Source of the DNA: CAYRFE01 sp964423645 [NCBI: uncultured bacterium]
GTDB taxonomy: Bacteria > Macinerneyibacteriota > Macinerneyibacteria > Macinerneyibacteriales
NCBI GenBank assembly: GCA_964423645.1
Contig: CAYRFE010000007.1
Span: 1 to 64,000, forward strand
Direction of reading: 5' to 3'
Length of the DNA stretch: 64,000 nucleotides
Shown here: one piece after another, positions 1-9,115 of the stretch
How positions within the stretch are numbered: the first letter of the stretch is position 1
Layout: every line of letters starts with the position of its first letter
Translations under genes and position numbers: made by a program
The notes under the pieces: model-generated
What the model was told of the DNA's origin: nothing
Seen by the model: only the letters and a program-made list of their open reading frames with translations
Databases searched by the model: none

Positions 1-728
1 ATAGGCAAATAATTTCGGCTGACTTTGATCGGGGTTTGTTTTTTATCCTTTAATATGACCTGGTATTCATTAAGAAATATTTTGTGTAATTTGTGAATTT
101 TTTCGATGGCGACGATATAACTTTTATGAATTCTGCAAAATCGTTCCGGGTCCAATGTTTCCTCAAGTTCTTTTAACGTAAGATTATAGTAATGTTCACG
201 GTCGTAGGTACACAAAAAAACATATTTTTCTTCTGCCATAAAATAATAAATATCTTCAACCGGAATGATCAAAATATCATCGCCTTCTTTGATCGCAAAA
301 TGGTTTTTCCTTTTGTGGCGTTCAAGTAAATGTGCAATGCTTTCAAGAAGCTGAGCATTATTCGATTGAGGAGACGACGTAAGTTTTACAAGTGTTTTTT
401 CCAAACGCTCACGGGAGAATGGTTTGAGGATATAGTCGATACAATTCTTTTCGAAGGCCTCAACTGCATATTGATCATAGGCCGTGACAAAAACGATTTT
501 GGGCAATGCCACGATGTGTTGTAATACTTGAAAGCCATTATACCCGGGTAATTCAATATCCAAGAAAACGACATCAGGATGTAGGGAGTTAATCAATTCA
601 ACGGCCTCATGACCGCTTTTTGCGGTCGCGATAACTTCGATTGTTTCAAAAGAGTGCAATAAGGTTACCAGTCGTTGCAAAGAAAGCTCTTCGTCTTCAA
701 CGATAAGCGTTCTCAGTAGCGTACTCAT
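1..728 (-). CDS. LytTR-family response regulator (partial, C-terminus cut by window edge)
   Basis: Cytoplasmic two-component response regulator that should bind DNA through a LytTR domain. I translated the minus strand from the ATG at 728; it stays open to position 1 (about 242 residues). Residues 1-120 form a receiver domain: acidic pocket Asp12/Glu13, phospho-acceptor Asp57 in 'VVFLDIELPG', Thr82 and Lys102 in 'YILKPF'. From about residue 143 the sequence is LytTR-like ('YYFMAEEKYVFLCT', 'RFCRIHKSYIVAI'). The start lies inside the 3' end of the kinase gene (about 32 bp overlap), so the two are translationally coupled partners. Only the last few residues of the LytTR domain should be missing. 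Confidence 0.9.
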   Translation of the reverse strand, partial: MSTLLRTLIVEDEELSLQRLVTLLHSFETIEVIATAKSGHEAVELINSLHPDVVFLDIELPGYNGFQVLQHIVALPKIVFVTAYDQYAVEAFEKNCIDYILKPFSRERLEKTLVKLTSSPQSNNAQLLESIAHLLERHKRKNHFAIKEGDDILIIPVEDIYYFMAEEKYVFLCTYDREHYYNLTLKELEETLDPERFCRIHKSYIVAIEKIHKLHKIFLNEYQVILKDKKQTPIKVSRNYLP

Positions 729-1800
729 ACGGCACCTCCATTATCGCACATGTCCCTCCCTCGGGACGTGCTTTCAGGGTAAATGTTGCAGTTTCACCAT
801 AATAGAAACGAAGACGAGTTGCAATACTTCCGGTTCCGAATCCCGATTTTTTCGGACCATTTTCCAGTCCTATCCCATTATCGCAAATTGAAATGGTAAC
901 GGTATCTGCATTCTTGAAAACGCGAATTTTTATGTACCCGCCTTTGTCCTTGGGTGCGATCCCATGAATGATGGCATTTTCGACAAGAGTTTCAATGGTG
1001 AGCGGAATAATCGGAAAATTTAGTAATGCAGGGTCTGCTTCAATGGAGTGTTCAAGCCGGGAGCCTAAACGCATCGATTCAATTTCCAGATAATCGGTCA
1101 CAAGTCCCAATTCGGTATCAAGCGGGATAAGGGTATTATCAGGAATGGCAAGTGTTTTTCTGAAAATATTGGATAATTTGGTGACTATGACTTCCAGCTT
1201 TGCTGGATTCGTGTAACCTAACTCAATAATAGAATTGAGCGTGTTGAATAAAAAATGAGGATTCATTTTTGCCTGTAATGCGGCAAGTTTTGATTCGATA
1301 TGAAGTTGTTTCAATGCGTCAATTTCTTTTGATTTTTTTTCTATAGAAGCCTTATGCATCCAATACATTCCCAACAGAATAAAGATCGTGTAGGTTATTA
1401 ACAGATTATCTCGGATGACATAGCCTTGAATTACCGGTGTCCACTCCGACCAATAAAAATAAAGAAAGACCTCGAAAGAAATAAAGGTACCGGCTATACA
1501 CGCGACAGTGATAATGATCGTTTGAGCAATTAAATGCAAGAATTTTGTGTGAATGAAATTCGGGAATGTTTTCTTATACACATATTGGAGTATAAAAATC
1601 AGGATACCGATAATATTGGTAAAAACAAAATAAATCGGAATAGACCGAACGGTTGACAACAGGTCGGGAAGCGACAATGAGCCGTGAAAATCGATGACCG
1701 TGATGATGATGGATATAATTTGAAGCAACGCCCCATGAAACAGAATTTTTTTGAGGCGATCGTTAAAAATTTTAATTGGTTTTCGTGTCTTTATAACCAT
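697..1800 (-). CDS. LytS-type sensor histidine kinase
   Basis: Membrane sensor kinase, partner of the LytTR regulator with which it overlaps. The N-terminal ~140 residues hold about four hydrophobic segments and no recognisable extracytoplasmic domain. A short coiled-coil-like linker leads to a His_kinase/HATPase pair: 'LQAKMNPHFLFNTLNS' carries the phospho-accepting His182, the N-box is 'ETLVENAIIHGI', and the G boxes are 'DNGIGL' and 'GFGTGSIATRL'. An in-frame ATG at 1833 would add 11 residues and lengthen the overlap with the upstream TPR-like gene; neither start has a convincing ribosome-binding site, and I prefer 1800 for the smaller overlap. The input signal is unknown. Confidence 0.88.
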   Translation of the reverse strand: MVIKTRKPIKIFNDRLKKILFHGALLQIISIIITVIDFHGSLSLPDLLSTVRSIPIYFVFTNIIGILIFILQYVYKKTFPNFIHTKFLHLIAQTIIITVACIAGTFISFEVFLYFYWSEWTPVIQGYVIRDNLLITYTIFILLGMYWMHKASIEKKSKEIDALKQLHIESKLAALQAKMNPHFLFNTLNSIIELGYTNPAKLEVIVTKLSNIFRKTLAIPDNTLIPLDTELGLVTDYLEIESMRLGSRLEHSIEADPALLNFPIIPLTIETLVENAIIHGIAPKDKGGYIKIRVFKNADTVTISICDNGIGLENGPKKSGFGTGSIATRLRFYYGETATFTLKARPEGGTCAIMEVPYEYATENAYR

Positions 1801-2464
1801 GTTGTACCAACCATGACGATGCATAAATACCATAAAACAAATCGGTGCCTAATTTTTCGGCCTCTTCCATCATAATACGTGCAGACTCATTATTTCCCAT
1901 GGCATAATATTTGTCACCTGCATGACAATAAATCATTTGCTTTAAAAAAACTTTTAACCACTGTTCGTTCGGCTTATATGGTTTAAATTGCATAAATGCA
2001 TCCCACAAATCAAATTCGGTTTTTAGAGACTCAAAGTCTAAAAAATCTATTTGTTCCAAAAGAATCGGCATATCGCGAAACCCGAGTTCCGCTGTTTTAT
2101 AATGAGAAGGCAACCAGGTCAAACCTTTAAAATGTTCCAAGCGTATAAAAATACTATGCGGATTTTTGGTGACCGCGTCATTCATGAGTGTAATTCCTTT
2201 ATAGGCCCATTCATCTTTTTTCCATGGCCAGAAAGCTTCATATCCCTTTGAAAAGTAGCAATGCGCAAGAAATATTTTTACCAAGCCCGAATCAGGATCT
2301 TTTCTATGGAGTCGCTCGAGAATCGCGATCGCTTCGTCATAATATCGACCTGCGTAATAAGTCCCTGCGCGCTCGACCAACTGTCGTGTCACTTCAAGCT
2401 CTGCAGGTATAAGCGATAAGGTCATGCCCCACATCAGTAATATGAGTACGAATATTTTTTTCAT
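1772..2464 (-). CDS. secreted TPR-like protein of unknown function
   Basis: Protein of 230 residues with a cleavable-looking signal peptide (Lys-Lys then a hydrophobic stretch, ending near 'SLIPA'). The body has helix-rich, TPR-like repeats ('YYAGRYYDEAIAILERL', 'GNNESARIMMEEAEKLG'). It has no catalytic motif that I recognise. It is the first gene of a three-gene minus-strand operon (TPR protein, LytS kinase, LytTR regulator) and overlaps the kinase start. A role as an envelope accessory or sensor partner of the kinase is inference from position only. Confidence 0.7.
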   Translation of the reverse strand: MKKIFVLILLMWGMTLSLIPAELEVTRQLVERAGTYYAGRYYDEAIAILERLHRKDPDSGLVKIFLAHCYFSKGYEAFWPWKKDEWAYKGITLMNDAVTKNPHSIFIRLEHFKGLTWLPSHYKTAELGFRDMPILLEQIDFLDFESLKTEFDLWDAFMQFKPYKPNEQWLKVFLKQMIYCHAGDKYYAMGNNESARIMMEEAEKLGTDLFYGIYASSWLVQHGYKDTKTN

Positions 2465-2692
2465 GAACTTGATTATAACCCCGAGAAAAGATATGGCAAG
2501 GTTTTTTTTAACAACACGTTATCCCTCAAATATTTCATGTTATACGACGAATGGTACATGTCGTCTATTTCATATTGAATAATGTTAGGAAATCGCTATT
2601 CTTCATACGGTTTTTCGGAATAGTATTCTGTAAAATCAATGTTTGACAAAATTGTGTGTGGTGGAGAGGGTAATCAGAAAAGGAGGGGAATC

Positions 2693-5347
2693 ATGGTTTT
2701 GAGGAAAATGTGCGTAAGTGTACTTGTGCTCATGTTATTATGTGTCTCGTGGAGCAGTGTCGCAGCTTTTGGGGAAAAGTTGCCTGCAGATGAAGCTATC
2801 AAGGTTGAAATGGTATTGTCCAGTGATGGCGATACGCCTACCGTGATGAGCGGAGTGTTGGCAGTGCCTACCGCGCAACATCCCGATCCCGTGAAGGCTT
2901 TTTTAAACAGATATGAAACGACCTTTGCAGTTTCTAATCTTGCGGAAAACGTACGGGAAATGACCGTTGTCGATGATGCATTGACGGGAGATCGTCATGT
3001 GCGTATGCAACAATTGTACAAAGGTATTCCTATCGAAGGCGCTGATTTTTATGTTACGGTTGCACTGAATCAAGCAATCGCTTTCAGCGGTAAGATTCTT
3101 CCTGAACTTCAGATGAACACCATTGCATCGGTCAATCCGTTTGATGCAAAAGATACGGCTATTAATTTGGTAAAGGGTGCTATCACCATGGTAGATGATC
3201 CTGAATTGGTTATCTATGAAAAAGAACCGAAAAATTTTGTACTTGCTTATAAAACAACCGTTTCCGGTTGGGATTTTGCATGGGTCACCTATGTTGATGC
3301 CCAGACTGGACGTGTCCTTAACCGGTTTAATAATGTTCAGAATTACAGTACCTCTATGCAGACATCATTTAACGGTACACAAAGTATTTATGTAAGTTCT
3401 GAGGGATTTAAGGATATTGAGACTATTTCGTCAACAGGATATATTCGTGTTATGACTGCGAACAATGGGACAAGTTTACCGGGAACACTGGTCCCTTTAA
3501 ATGCCACATCAACACGATTGGTGAAGGCTGCTCAGATGATGTATTCGTTGGAACGCGCAGTTAATTTTTATAAAACAAATTTTAACCGCACCTCGTATGA
3601 TAACAACAGCGCCTCTTTAACATCAACCATCGAGTACAGCAGCAATTATGCGAATGCATATTGGACCCCGACCTATCGTCAGTTTGTATTCGGCGACGGT
3701 GGCGACCTTGACGGTAATGGCACAAAAGATTGTAACTATCTTGGCTCAGTGGATATCGTCGGGCATGAATTTTCACATGCATTTTGTTCGTCTACATCAA
3801 ACCTTACCTATCAAAACGAATCCGGTGCATTGAATGAAGCCAACTCTGATATCATGGGTGCAATGATCGATCCCGATCAGGATTGGTACATGGGTGAAGA
3901 TATCATGATAGGGACAACAACCGGATTACGCAATATTATAAATCCGCAAAGCTCCTGGGGACAGGCATTGCCGAGATATTATGCTGAACGATATACAGGC
4001 ACGCAGGATAACGGTGGCGTGCATATCAACTGTTCGATCGGTGCAAAATTCTTTCAGCTTTTAGCAGATGGCGGCACATGGAATAACGGCACTGCCAATG
4101 TGACCGTAACCGGTATCGGCAAAGCTGCCGCGTTGCAGATCTGGTATCGTTCTATGACCGTTAAATTTACGACGTCAACAACCTATGCGCAAGCTCGTAC
4201 CTACACTATCGCTGCTGCTACCGATTTGTACGGTGCGACAAGTAATGAAGTCACACAGGTTGGGAACGCATGGACCGCTGTCGGTGTCGGCGGAAGCACT
4301 CCTCCGGGTGACGATCCATTTGAACCGAACGGAACCGTTGCATCGGCATATGCGATCACGTTCGGCACCAATTACGATTCCTACATCTATTCATCAACGG
4401 ATGTAGATTATTACAAATTTACCGTATCCGGTGCAGGAACAGTGACCATTACATTAGCTAATCTTCCGAAAGATTATGATATGTTCCTGTATGATACCAA
4501 CGGAACAACCGAACTTGCTCGCGCGTATACTTCGAATAATCCTGAAACTATTACAAAAGCATTAACGACTGCCGGGACATACTATGTAAAAGTAAACGGA
4601 TATAACAGTGCTTTTAGTACGACTTCGAAATATCGCATTAGCGCATCTTTTGTCCCGGATGATATTACCGGACAATGGTATTATCAGACTCTCAGCCCGA
4701 CCGTATCAACACCGCATAATTACACCAACAACTGGACGAATACCTATACGTATAAAAAAACAGGTGCAACAAAAGTAGGCGTTTATTTTTCAAAATTTAT
4801 TTTTGAAACGAATTATGATTTTGTATACATCTATGACAAAAACAACGTGCAAAAGGCGAAGTATACCGGTACAAAATCAGCATTTTGGGCTACCGTTGAC
4901 GGTGATACGATAATCGTAAAAGTAACGACCGACAGCTCCGTAGTGAAATACGGGTATGATATCAGCCAGACCGGTTATTACAGCACTGGCCCGCTTGCAT
5001 TGAATTCGCTTGTATGGTCCGGCGATATTATCTCTTTACCGTCTGATGTAGGTATTCCCGGATTGAAAAAGACAACCGGCATGCTCAAGAATATGCCCGA
5101 CCCGTTTAACCCGGAAACAGACATTGCGTTTGAAGTTCCCGTTAACGGTGCTGTTGTGCTTTCAGTCTACAATACACGCGGTAAGAAAATTATTGAATTG
5201 GTAAATGGGCACAGAGATGCAGGTTCGCATTCTGTTCACTGGAATGGAAAGGATTCACACGGCAAAGATATGCCAAGCGGTATATACTATGCGGTGCTTG
5301 AAGTGAATGGCGAACGGTTTACCAAGAAAATGGTCATGCTTAAATAG
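2693..5347 (+). CDS. secreted M4 (thermolysin-like) zinc metallopeptidase with PPC, CUB-like and C-terminal sorting-type domains
   Basis: Extracellular neutral protease of 884 residues. The start at 2693 is set by an AGGAGGGG site 5 bp upstream and yields a signal peptide (to about 'SVAAF'). Order of domains: FTP/PepSY inhibitory propeptide (about 45-210), M4 catalytic domain (about 225-530), PPC domain (about 539-656), a CUB-like beta domain (about 660-765), and a FlgD/T9SS-type Ig domain (about 800-884). Zinc ligands are His358 and His362 in HEFSH with catalytic Glu359, and Glu382 in 'GALNEANSD', the same +24 spacing as thermolysin; His444 in 'NGGVHINCS' matches the transition-state histidine. 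The protein is far longer than a plain thermolysin because of the C-terminal modules. The last domain suggests export through, or attachment to, the outer membrane. A strong terminator follows. Confidence 0.95.
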   Translation: MVLRKMCVSVLVLMLLCVSWSSVAAFGEKLPADEAIKVEMVLSSDGDTPTVMSGVLAVPTAQHPDPVKAFLNRYETTFAVSNLAENVREMTVVDDALTGDRHVRMQQLYKGIPIEGADFYVTVALNQAIAFSGKILPELQMNTIASVNPFDAKDTAINLVKGAITMVDDPELVIYEKEPKNFVLAYKTTVSGWDFAWVTYVDAQTGRVLNRFNNVQNYSTSMQTSFNGTQSIYVSSEGFKDIETISSTGYIRVMTANNGTSLPGTLVPLNATSTRLVKAAQMMYSLERAVNFYKTNFNRTSYDNNSASLTSTIEYSSNYANAYWTPTYRQFVFGDGGDLDGNGTKDCNYLGSVDIVGHEFSHAFCSSTSNLTYQNESGALNEANSDIMGAMIDPDQDWYMGEDIMIGTTTGLRNIINPQSSWGQALPRYYAERYTGTQDNGGVHINCSIGAKFFQLLADGGTWNNGTANVTVTGIGKAAALQIWYRSMTVKFTTSTTYAQARTYTIAAATDLYGATSNEVTQVGNAWTAVGVGGSTPPGDDPFEPNGTVASAYAITFGTNYDSYIYSSTDVDYYKFTVSGAGTVTITLANLPKDYDMFLYDTNGTTELARAYTSNNPETITKALTTAGTYYVKVNGYNSAFSTTSKYRISASFVPDDITGQWYYQTLSPTVSTPHNYTNNWTNTYTYKKTGATKVGVYFSKFIFETNYDFVYIYDKNNVQKAKYTGTKSAFWATVDGDTIIVKVTTDSSVVKYGYDISQTGYYSTGPLALNSLVWSGDIISLPSDVGIPGLKKTTGMLKNMPDPFNPETDIAFEVPVNGAVVLSVYNTRGKKIIELVNGHRDAGSHSVHWNGKDSHGKDMPSGIYYAVLEVNGERFTKKMVMLK

Positions 5348-5374
5348 CCACCTGTCCCGATCTCAGATACAAAG

Positions 5375-5402
5375 GGAGGTGCGTAAGCACCTCCTTTTTT
5401 TA
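5375..5402 (+). terminator. rho-independent terminator of the M4 peptidase gene
   Basis: A perfect 8-bp stem (GGAGGTGC / GCACCTCC, 5375-5382 and 5387-5394) with a GTAA tetraloop is followed directly by a run of T residues. It lies 27 bp after the stop codon. Confidence 0.9.
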
Positions 5403-5576
5403 TATACATGGTGCAACATACTACTCATAGTTGTTCGTATATCACAAATTTTAATCCTTTCATCGGTTTCATGTATTTTATTCGCGGGATTATTGGTATT
5501 CTTGAAAAAGAAAGGGTACCATTATGCCGATGGTATACGAAACTGTCAAAGGGAAATACCAATGAAAGGAGTGGAA

Positions 5577-6803
5577 ATGTATAAGAAAGGTGCGTTTTTA
5601 ACATTGCTTTTAGTGACTCTGTTTTTGGGATTTGTTGATGTGTATGCCGAATTTGAAATGGCTGAAGACAGTCCGATCGATTTGAAACTCGATATTAAAA
5701 AATTTACGTATATTCCTGAATTGAAAATAGGAACAGAAATTACCGAAAAAGCGAGGAATGATAATGGCGATGTTTTTGAAACACTTTATTACATTGATAT
5801 CGATGAAAAAAATTTGGGATTAATGTGCATAAAACTTGAATCGGAGAGTAAGCATTTTAAAGTGAGAATGTATTATAAAAATTTTGAAGAAATTAAAAAA
5901 AGCATGAAGATCTTTAAAACCGATTTGAATCAAGGTTATCTTGGAGAACGACTTATACAACAAGTATCTTTAGGAAGATATTATATTAGGGTTACGGAAA
6001 CGAAAAACCCCAAAAGTCAACAAACACCAAGTAATTTTACCCTTACAACAGAACTTGATCATTACGAACCGAACGGATATAAAGAACATCTGTTCGACTG
6101 GGTAGAATTATCGGAATGGGAGTGTATGATTAAAAGTTCTTTGATCAATTCAAAAAGTGATGTTGATTGGTATAAAATAAAAATACGAAACATTCGATAT
6201 GGGGACAATGAAAAAATTACATTAAAAATATATATATCATCACCAACCAGTAGAGATGAAGATAATTTGGTCTTTAGGGTTTTGTCTGAGAAAGGTGATA
6301 CACTTGCGTTATGGAATGATTACAGCGGTTGGTTGGAGGTGGCGGTGCCTGAGGGAGAATATTATGTTCGAGTCGCACGAAGTGATATGACTTTTTCAAG
6401 AGCGATATTTCGTAAATATGATATATATTTTTCGCTGGGTTATTGCGTGGAAACAAACAAATCGAGTTATGCAAATGTAATCACAAGCTTACCGGTGCAG
6501 AATCAAACTATCCCTCATATCGAAAAGCAAAAAGAGACTCTGTCAAATGCCCCCAATCCCTTCAACCCCGAGACTGATATCGCGTATGAAGTACCGGAAC
6601 ACGGCACGGTCGTTCTCAATGTATTCAATACAAAGGGTAAAAAAGTTATCGAATTGGTGAACGGTTTTAAGGAATCCGGCTCTCACAGTGTGCATTGGAA
6701 CGGTAAAGATTCTCACGGTAAGGATATGCCGAGCGGTGTATACTATGCGGTGCTTGAAGTAAACGGTAAGCGCTTTACCAAGAAAATGATCATGCTTAAA
6801 TAG
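5577..6803 (+). CDS. secreted protein of unknown function with PPC-like region and C-terminal FlgD/T9SS-type domain
   Basis: Protein of 408 residues. The start at 5577 is supported by an AAAGGAG site 6 bp upstream and gives a clear signal peptide ('LLLVTLFLGFVDVYA'). The middle part includes a PPC-like segment ('HYEPNGYKE ... SKSDVDWYKIKI', about residues 165-290). From about residue 321 the protein carries the same sorting-type Ig domain as the upstream protease and the downstream protein; here its DNA is nearly identical to the copy at 8290-8547. The early mature region ('FTYIPELKIGTEITEKARN') resembles that of the next gene, so the two are paralogues. No enzyme motif is seen. A surface or secreted binding role is only inference. 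Confidence 0.8.
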   Translation: MYKKGAFLTLLLVTLFLGFVDVYAEFEMAEDSPIDLKLDIKKFTYIPELKIGTEITEKARNDNGDVFETLYYIDIDEKNLGLMCIKLESESKHFKVRMYYKNFEEIKKSMKIFKTDLNQGYLGERLIQQVSLGRYYIRVTETKNPKSQQTPSNFTLTTELDHYEPNGYKEHLFDWVELSEWECMIKSSLINSKSDVDWYKIKIRNIRYGDNEKITLKIYISSPTSRDEDNLVFRVLSEKGDTLALWNDYSGWLEVAVPEGEYYVRVARSDMTFSRAIFRKYDIYFSLGYCVETNKSSYANVITSLPVQNQTIPHIEKQKETLSNAPNPFNPETDIAYEVPEHGTVVLNVFNTKGKKVIELVNGFKESGSHSVHWNGKDSHGKDMPSGVYYAVLEVNGKRFTKKMIMLK

Positions 6804-6813
6804 CCCACACACG
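6546..6813 (+). repeat. C-terminal-domain cassette, copy 1 (near-identical to 8290-8557)
   Basis: This segment encodes the C-terminal sorting-type Ig domain. It matches 8290-8557 at a constant offset of 1744 bp; positions 6655-6796 (142 bp) are identical to 8399-8540 by eye, while the 5' part has scattered, mostly silent differences. The identity runs a few bases past the stop codon ('agccca'). The equivalent domain in the protease gene (about 5090-5347) is similar in protein but clearly diverged in DNA. Confidence 0.9.
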
Positions 6814-6900
6814 CCGTAGTTAAGTAATGTCAAGGCATCTGCAAAGAGTATTGATACAGAGTAAAGAGCGCAAAGAAGAAACAAGAAAGAAAGGACGAAT

Positions 6901-8547
6901 ATGAAAAAAAAGGCGATTTTCTTTGGTGTAATGGTTGTACTATTGTTTTTAAACAGAGGGTATTTAGAAGCAGAAACTATCAACCCAATAAAAATAATAC
7001 CTTTTGTCTTCATACCGGAATTAGAACTTGAAAAAGAGATTTCTGATGTAGCAAGGGATCCGGAATATGACGACGGGAGCATTTATAAATATTCAAAACT
7101 GTATAGACTTCCTCGGTTAGATACCAATCAAATTGGTAGGCAAAAAGAAATCATAATCTTTCTTCGCAGGCCGGAAGAGAAATACGCAAAGATTCGTTTA
7201 GAGCTTTTAGATGGCGATTTTCGGTGCATACAATATGACTATTTTGAACGATTGGGTTGTTCAGTTGGGCTTACGTCAGACGAAAAAAGAGGTCCATATT
7301 ACATCAGGGTATTGTCGAAAAGTCAAGTGCCTTACAAAATAATAGCACTTCTTGAAACCCATCTTCCAGATTCTCCTTTTTTAGATGTCCCAAGTTGTGG
7401 CGGATCATATACTAATTTTATAGATAATTATTACAGAGCCTATGGTGATCAATACTATTTGGGTGATTACTACTCAATTCATGAAATTAATGAAGATTGT
7501 AATGTGTTTATATGCCTCGATAAACGTGAAGAAGATGATAATTATCTTCAATTCGAAATTTTGTATACGAACGGTGGATCTGATCTCATACATAATGAGA
7601 TGCTTGGTTTGTATAAATCAAGTTCTGTTGCATTTGAGTCTGATCATCCAAAAGCGTATCGATCTAATTACATTATGCGCTTGATGAGAAAAGGGGAAAA
7701 ACGAACCTTACGGATTCTTTATCGAGAAACACCATTAAGAACAGAGCCTACAAAAGATTATCGTAAGTATACTGTACACATTATGTTTCTGCCCTGTTGG
7801 ATTGGTAATGATTTTGTATGGGAGTGGTACTATGGAGGTGGAGAAAATACGTTTGTCGGAACGAGAAAGGATATAGTTATTTATCCGAACCGTGATAACT
7901 TATATCACAAATACTGGATTAATGATAAGAACCAAAAATATGCTTATACCGCTTTGTATTTTCCTCAAATTAGTTTAGAAGCGGGGGATTCAATCAGATT
8001 ATTAAATAGTCAGGGTGACGTTGCAGAAGTTATAAAATCTGGCAGTGTGCGGGAGTGGTATTTTGTAAAACATAAAAAGAACAAGGATGTTGGAGAACAA
8101 TTTAAGACGACGGTTGTATTTGCCAATAATAGCAGTAAAAGCTGGTATCGTATAACTCATCGAGCATTTGGGTGGGCGATCCAAGATGGTGTGATAACAA
8201 CAGCACCTTCCAATATTGTGGAAACATCAAAAGGGGATGAAAAGATTGATGGAGTTCCACCGATAATTCCAAAAAAAGAAATGCTCTCCAATGCCCCCAA
8301 TCCCTTCAATCCCGAGACTGATATCGCGTATGAAGTACCGGAACACGGTACTGTAGTGCTCAGCGTGTTCAACACAAAGGGTAAAAAAGTAATCGAACTG
8401 GTGAACGGTTTTAAGGAATCCGGCTCTCACAGTGTGCATTGGAACGGTAAAGATTCTCACGGTAAGGATATGCCGAGCGGTGTATACTATGCGGTGCTTG
8501 AAGTAAACGGTAAGCGCTTTACCAAGAAAATGATCATGCTCAAATAG
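6901..8547 (+). CDS. secreted protein of unknown function with C-terminal FlgD/T9SS-type domain
   Basis: Protein of 548 residues, start backed by an AAAGGA site. It has a signal peptide ('AIFFGVMVVLLFLNRGYLEA') and an N-terminal region paralogous to the preceding gene ('FVFIPELELEKEISDVARD'), but its central 300 residues are longer and are not recognisable to me; they are rich in Tyr, Trp and charged residues as in secreted beta proteins. From about residue 460 to the end is the shared sorting-type domain. It is AT-richer in the middle than in the cassette, consistent with a variable body joined to a conserved C-terminus. A terminator follows. It probably acts at or outside the outer membrane. 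Confidence 0.8.
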   Translation: MKKKAIFFGVMVVLLFLNRGYLEAETINPIKIIPFVFIPELELEKEISDVARDPEYDDGSIYKYSKLYRLPRLDTNQIGRQKEIIIFLRRPEEKYAKIRLELLDGDFRCIQYDYFERLGCSVGLTSDEKRGPYYIRVLSKSQVPYKIIALLETHLPDSPFLDVPSCGGSYTNFIDNYYRAYGDQYYLGDYYSIHEINEDCNVFICLDKREEDDNYLQFEILYTNGGSDLIHNEMLGLYKSSSVAFESDHPKAYRSNYIMRLMRKGEKRTLRILYRETPLRTEPTKDYRKYTVHIMFLPCWIGNDFVWEWYYGGGENTFVGTRKDIVIYPNRDNLYHKYWINDKNQKYAYTALYFPQISLEAGDSIRLLNSQGDVAEVIKSGSVREWYFVKHKKNKDVGEQFKTTVVFANNSSKSWYRITHRAFGWAIQDGVITTAPSNIVETSKGDEKIDGVPPIIPKKEMLSNAPNPFNPETDIAYEVPEHGTVVLSVFNTKGKKVIELVNGFKESGSHSVHWNGKDSHGKDMPSGVYYAVLEVNGKRFTKKMIMLK

Positions 8548-8557
8548 CCCAAACACG
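8290..8557 (+). repeat. C-terminal-domain cassette, copy 2
   Basis: Partner of the repeat at 6546-6813, in direct orientation. See that entry for the extent of identity. The high DNA identity in two adjacent paralogues suggests recent duplication or gene conversion. Confidence 0.9.
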
Positions 8558-8570
8558 ATCCGAGATAGAC

Positions 8571-8600
8571 AAAGAAGAGGTGCAAAAGCACCTTTTCTTT
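8571..8600 (+). terminator. rho-independent terminator after the second secreted paralogue
   Basis: A 13-bp stem with one G-T pair (8571-8583 with 8588-8600) and an AAAA loop; the 3' arm is T-rich (CCTTTTCTTT). The stem core AGGTGC/GCACCT is the same as in the terminator at 5375. Confidence 0.85.
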
Positions 8601-9115
8601 GTTGGTGAATATTTTTACAACTTTCAAATAGTAATGGCTTTTTCTTTCATAGTGCAACACTGTGTCGCGGTTTTGAAACTATACACAGGAGATTGTCATT
8701 TGCAGTAATTTTTCTCATACAGTATATTTTGCTCTGAAGAGTTTTAAGGTTGGAAAAAAACGTATTATTTCTGCCGAAAAACAAAAAAACTAAAAAAAGG
8801 TTGCTAAATATATATTTTAGAGTATCATTATACGATGAGCAGTCGTTGACATAAGACACTTTTTGTCTTTTTGTGAACGAAGATCTCATGTAATAGTTTA
8901 GAGTTCCTTTCGATGAAACTTCTTTTCTTTTTGTGTAGAACTAAAGAAAAAATTTGAGAACTATTCGATGACGGAAAAGAATATCAACCATTGAGTAAAC
9001 AATAACTTGTAATGGCGAACATTAAATACTGTGTTATGCAATGATGCGCATTAACTTCTTATGGAACTGAACTATACAATAGCTGGTCTTTAATCAGTGG
9101 AGAGGAATCAGGCAG
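8601..9115. other. intergenic region without recognisable genes
   Basis: About 515 bp of AT-rich sequence between a terminator and the glycosyltransferase gene. Short open frames exist (for example minus 8647-8889) but they have no start signal or recognisable composition. It presumably contains the promoter for the 9116-12888 pair; candidate -10-like sequences are present but none with a convincing -35. Confidence 0.5.

Noticed and set aside
6543-7082. Long antisense frame over the C-terminal cassette, echoed at 8227-8556
   Set aside because: Both are shadows of the duplicated domain DNA on the opposite strand; their similarity follows from the repeat itself.
8647-8889. 80-codon minus-strand ORF in the 8.6-9.1 kb gap
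   Set aside because: No ribosome-binding site, low-complexity Phe/Leu-rich translation typical of AT-rich non-coding DNA.
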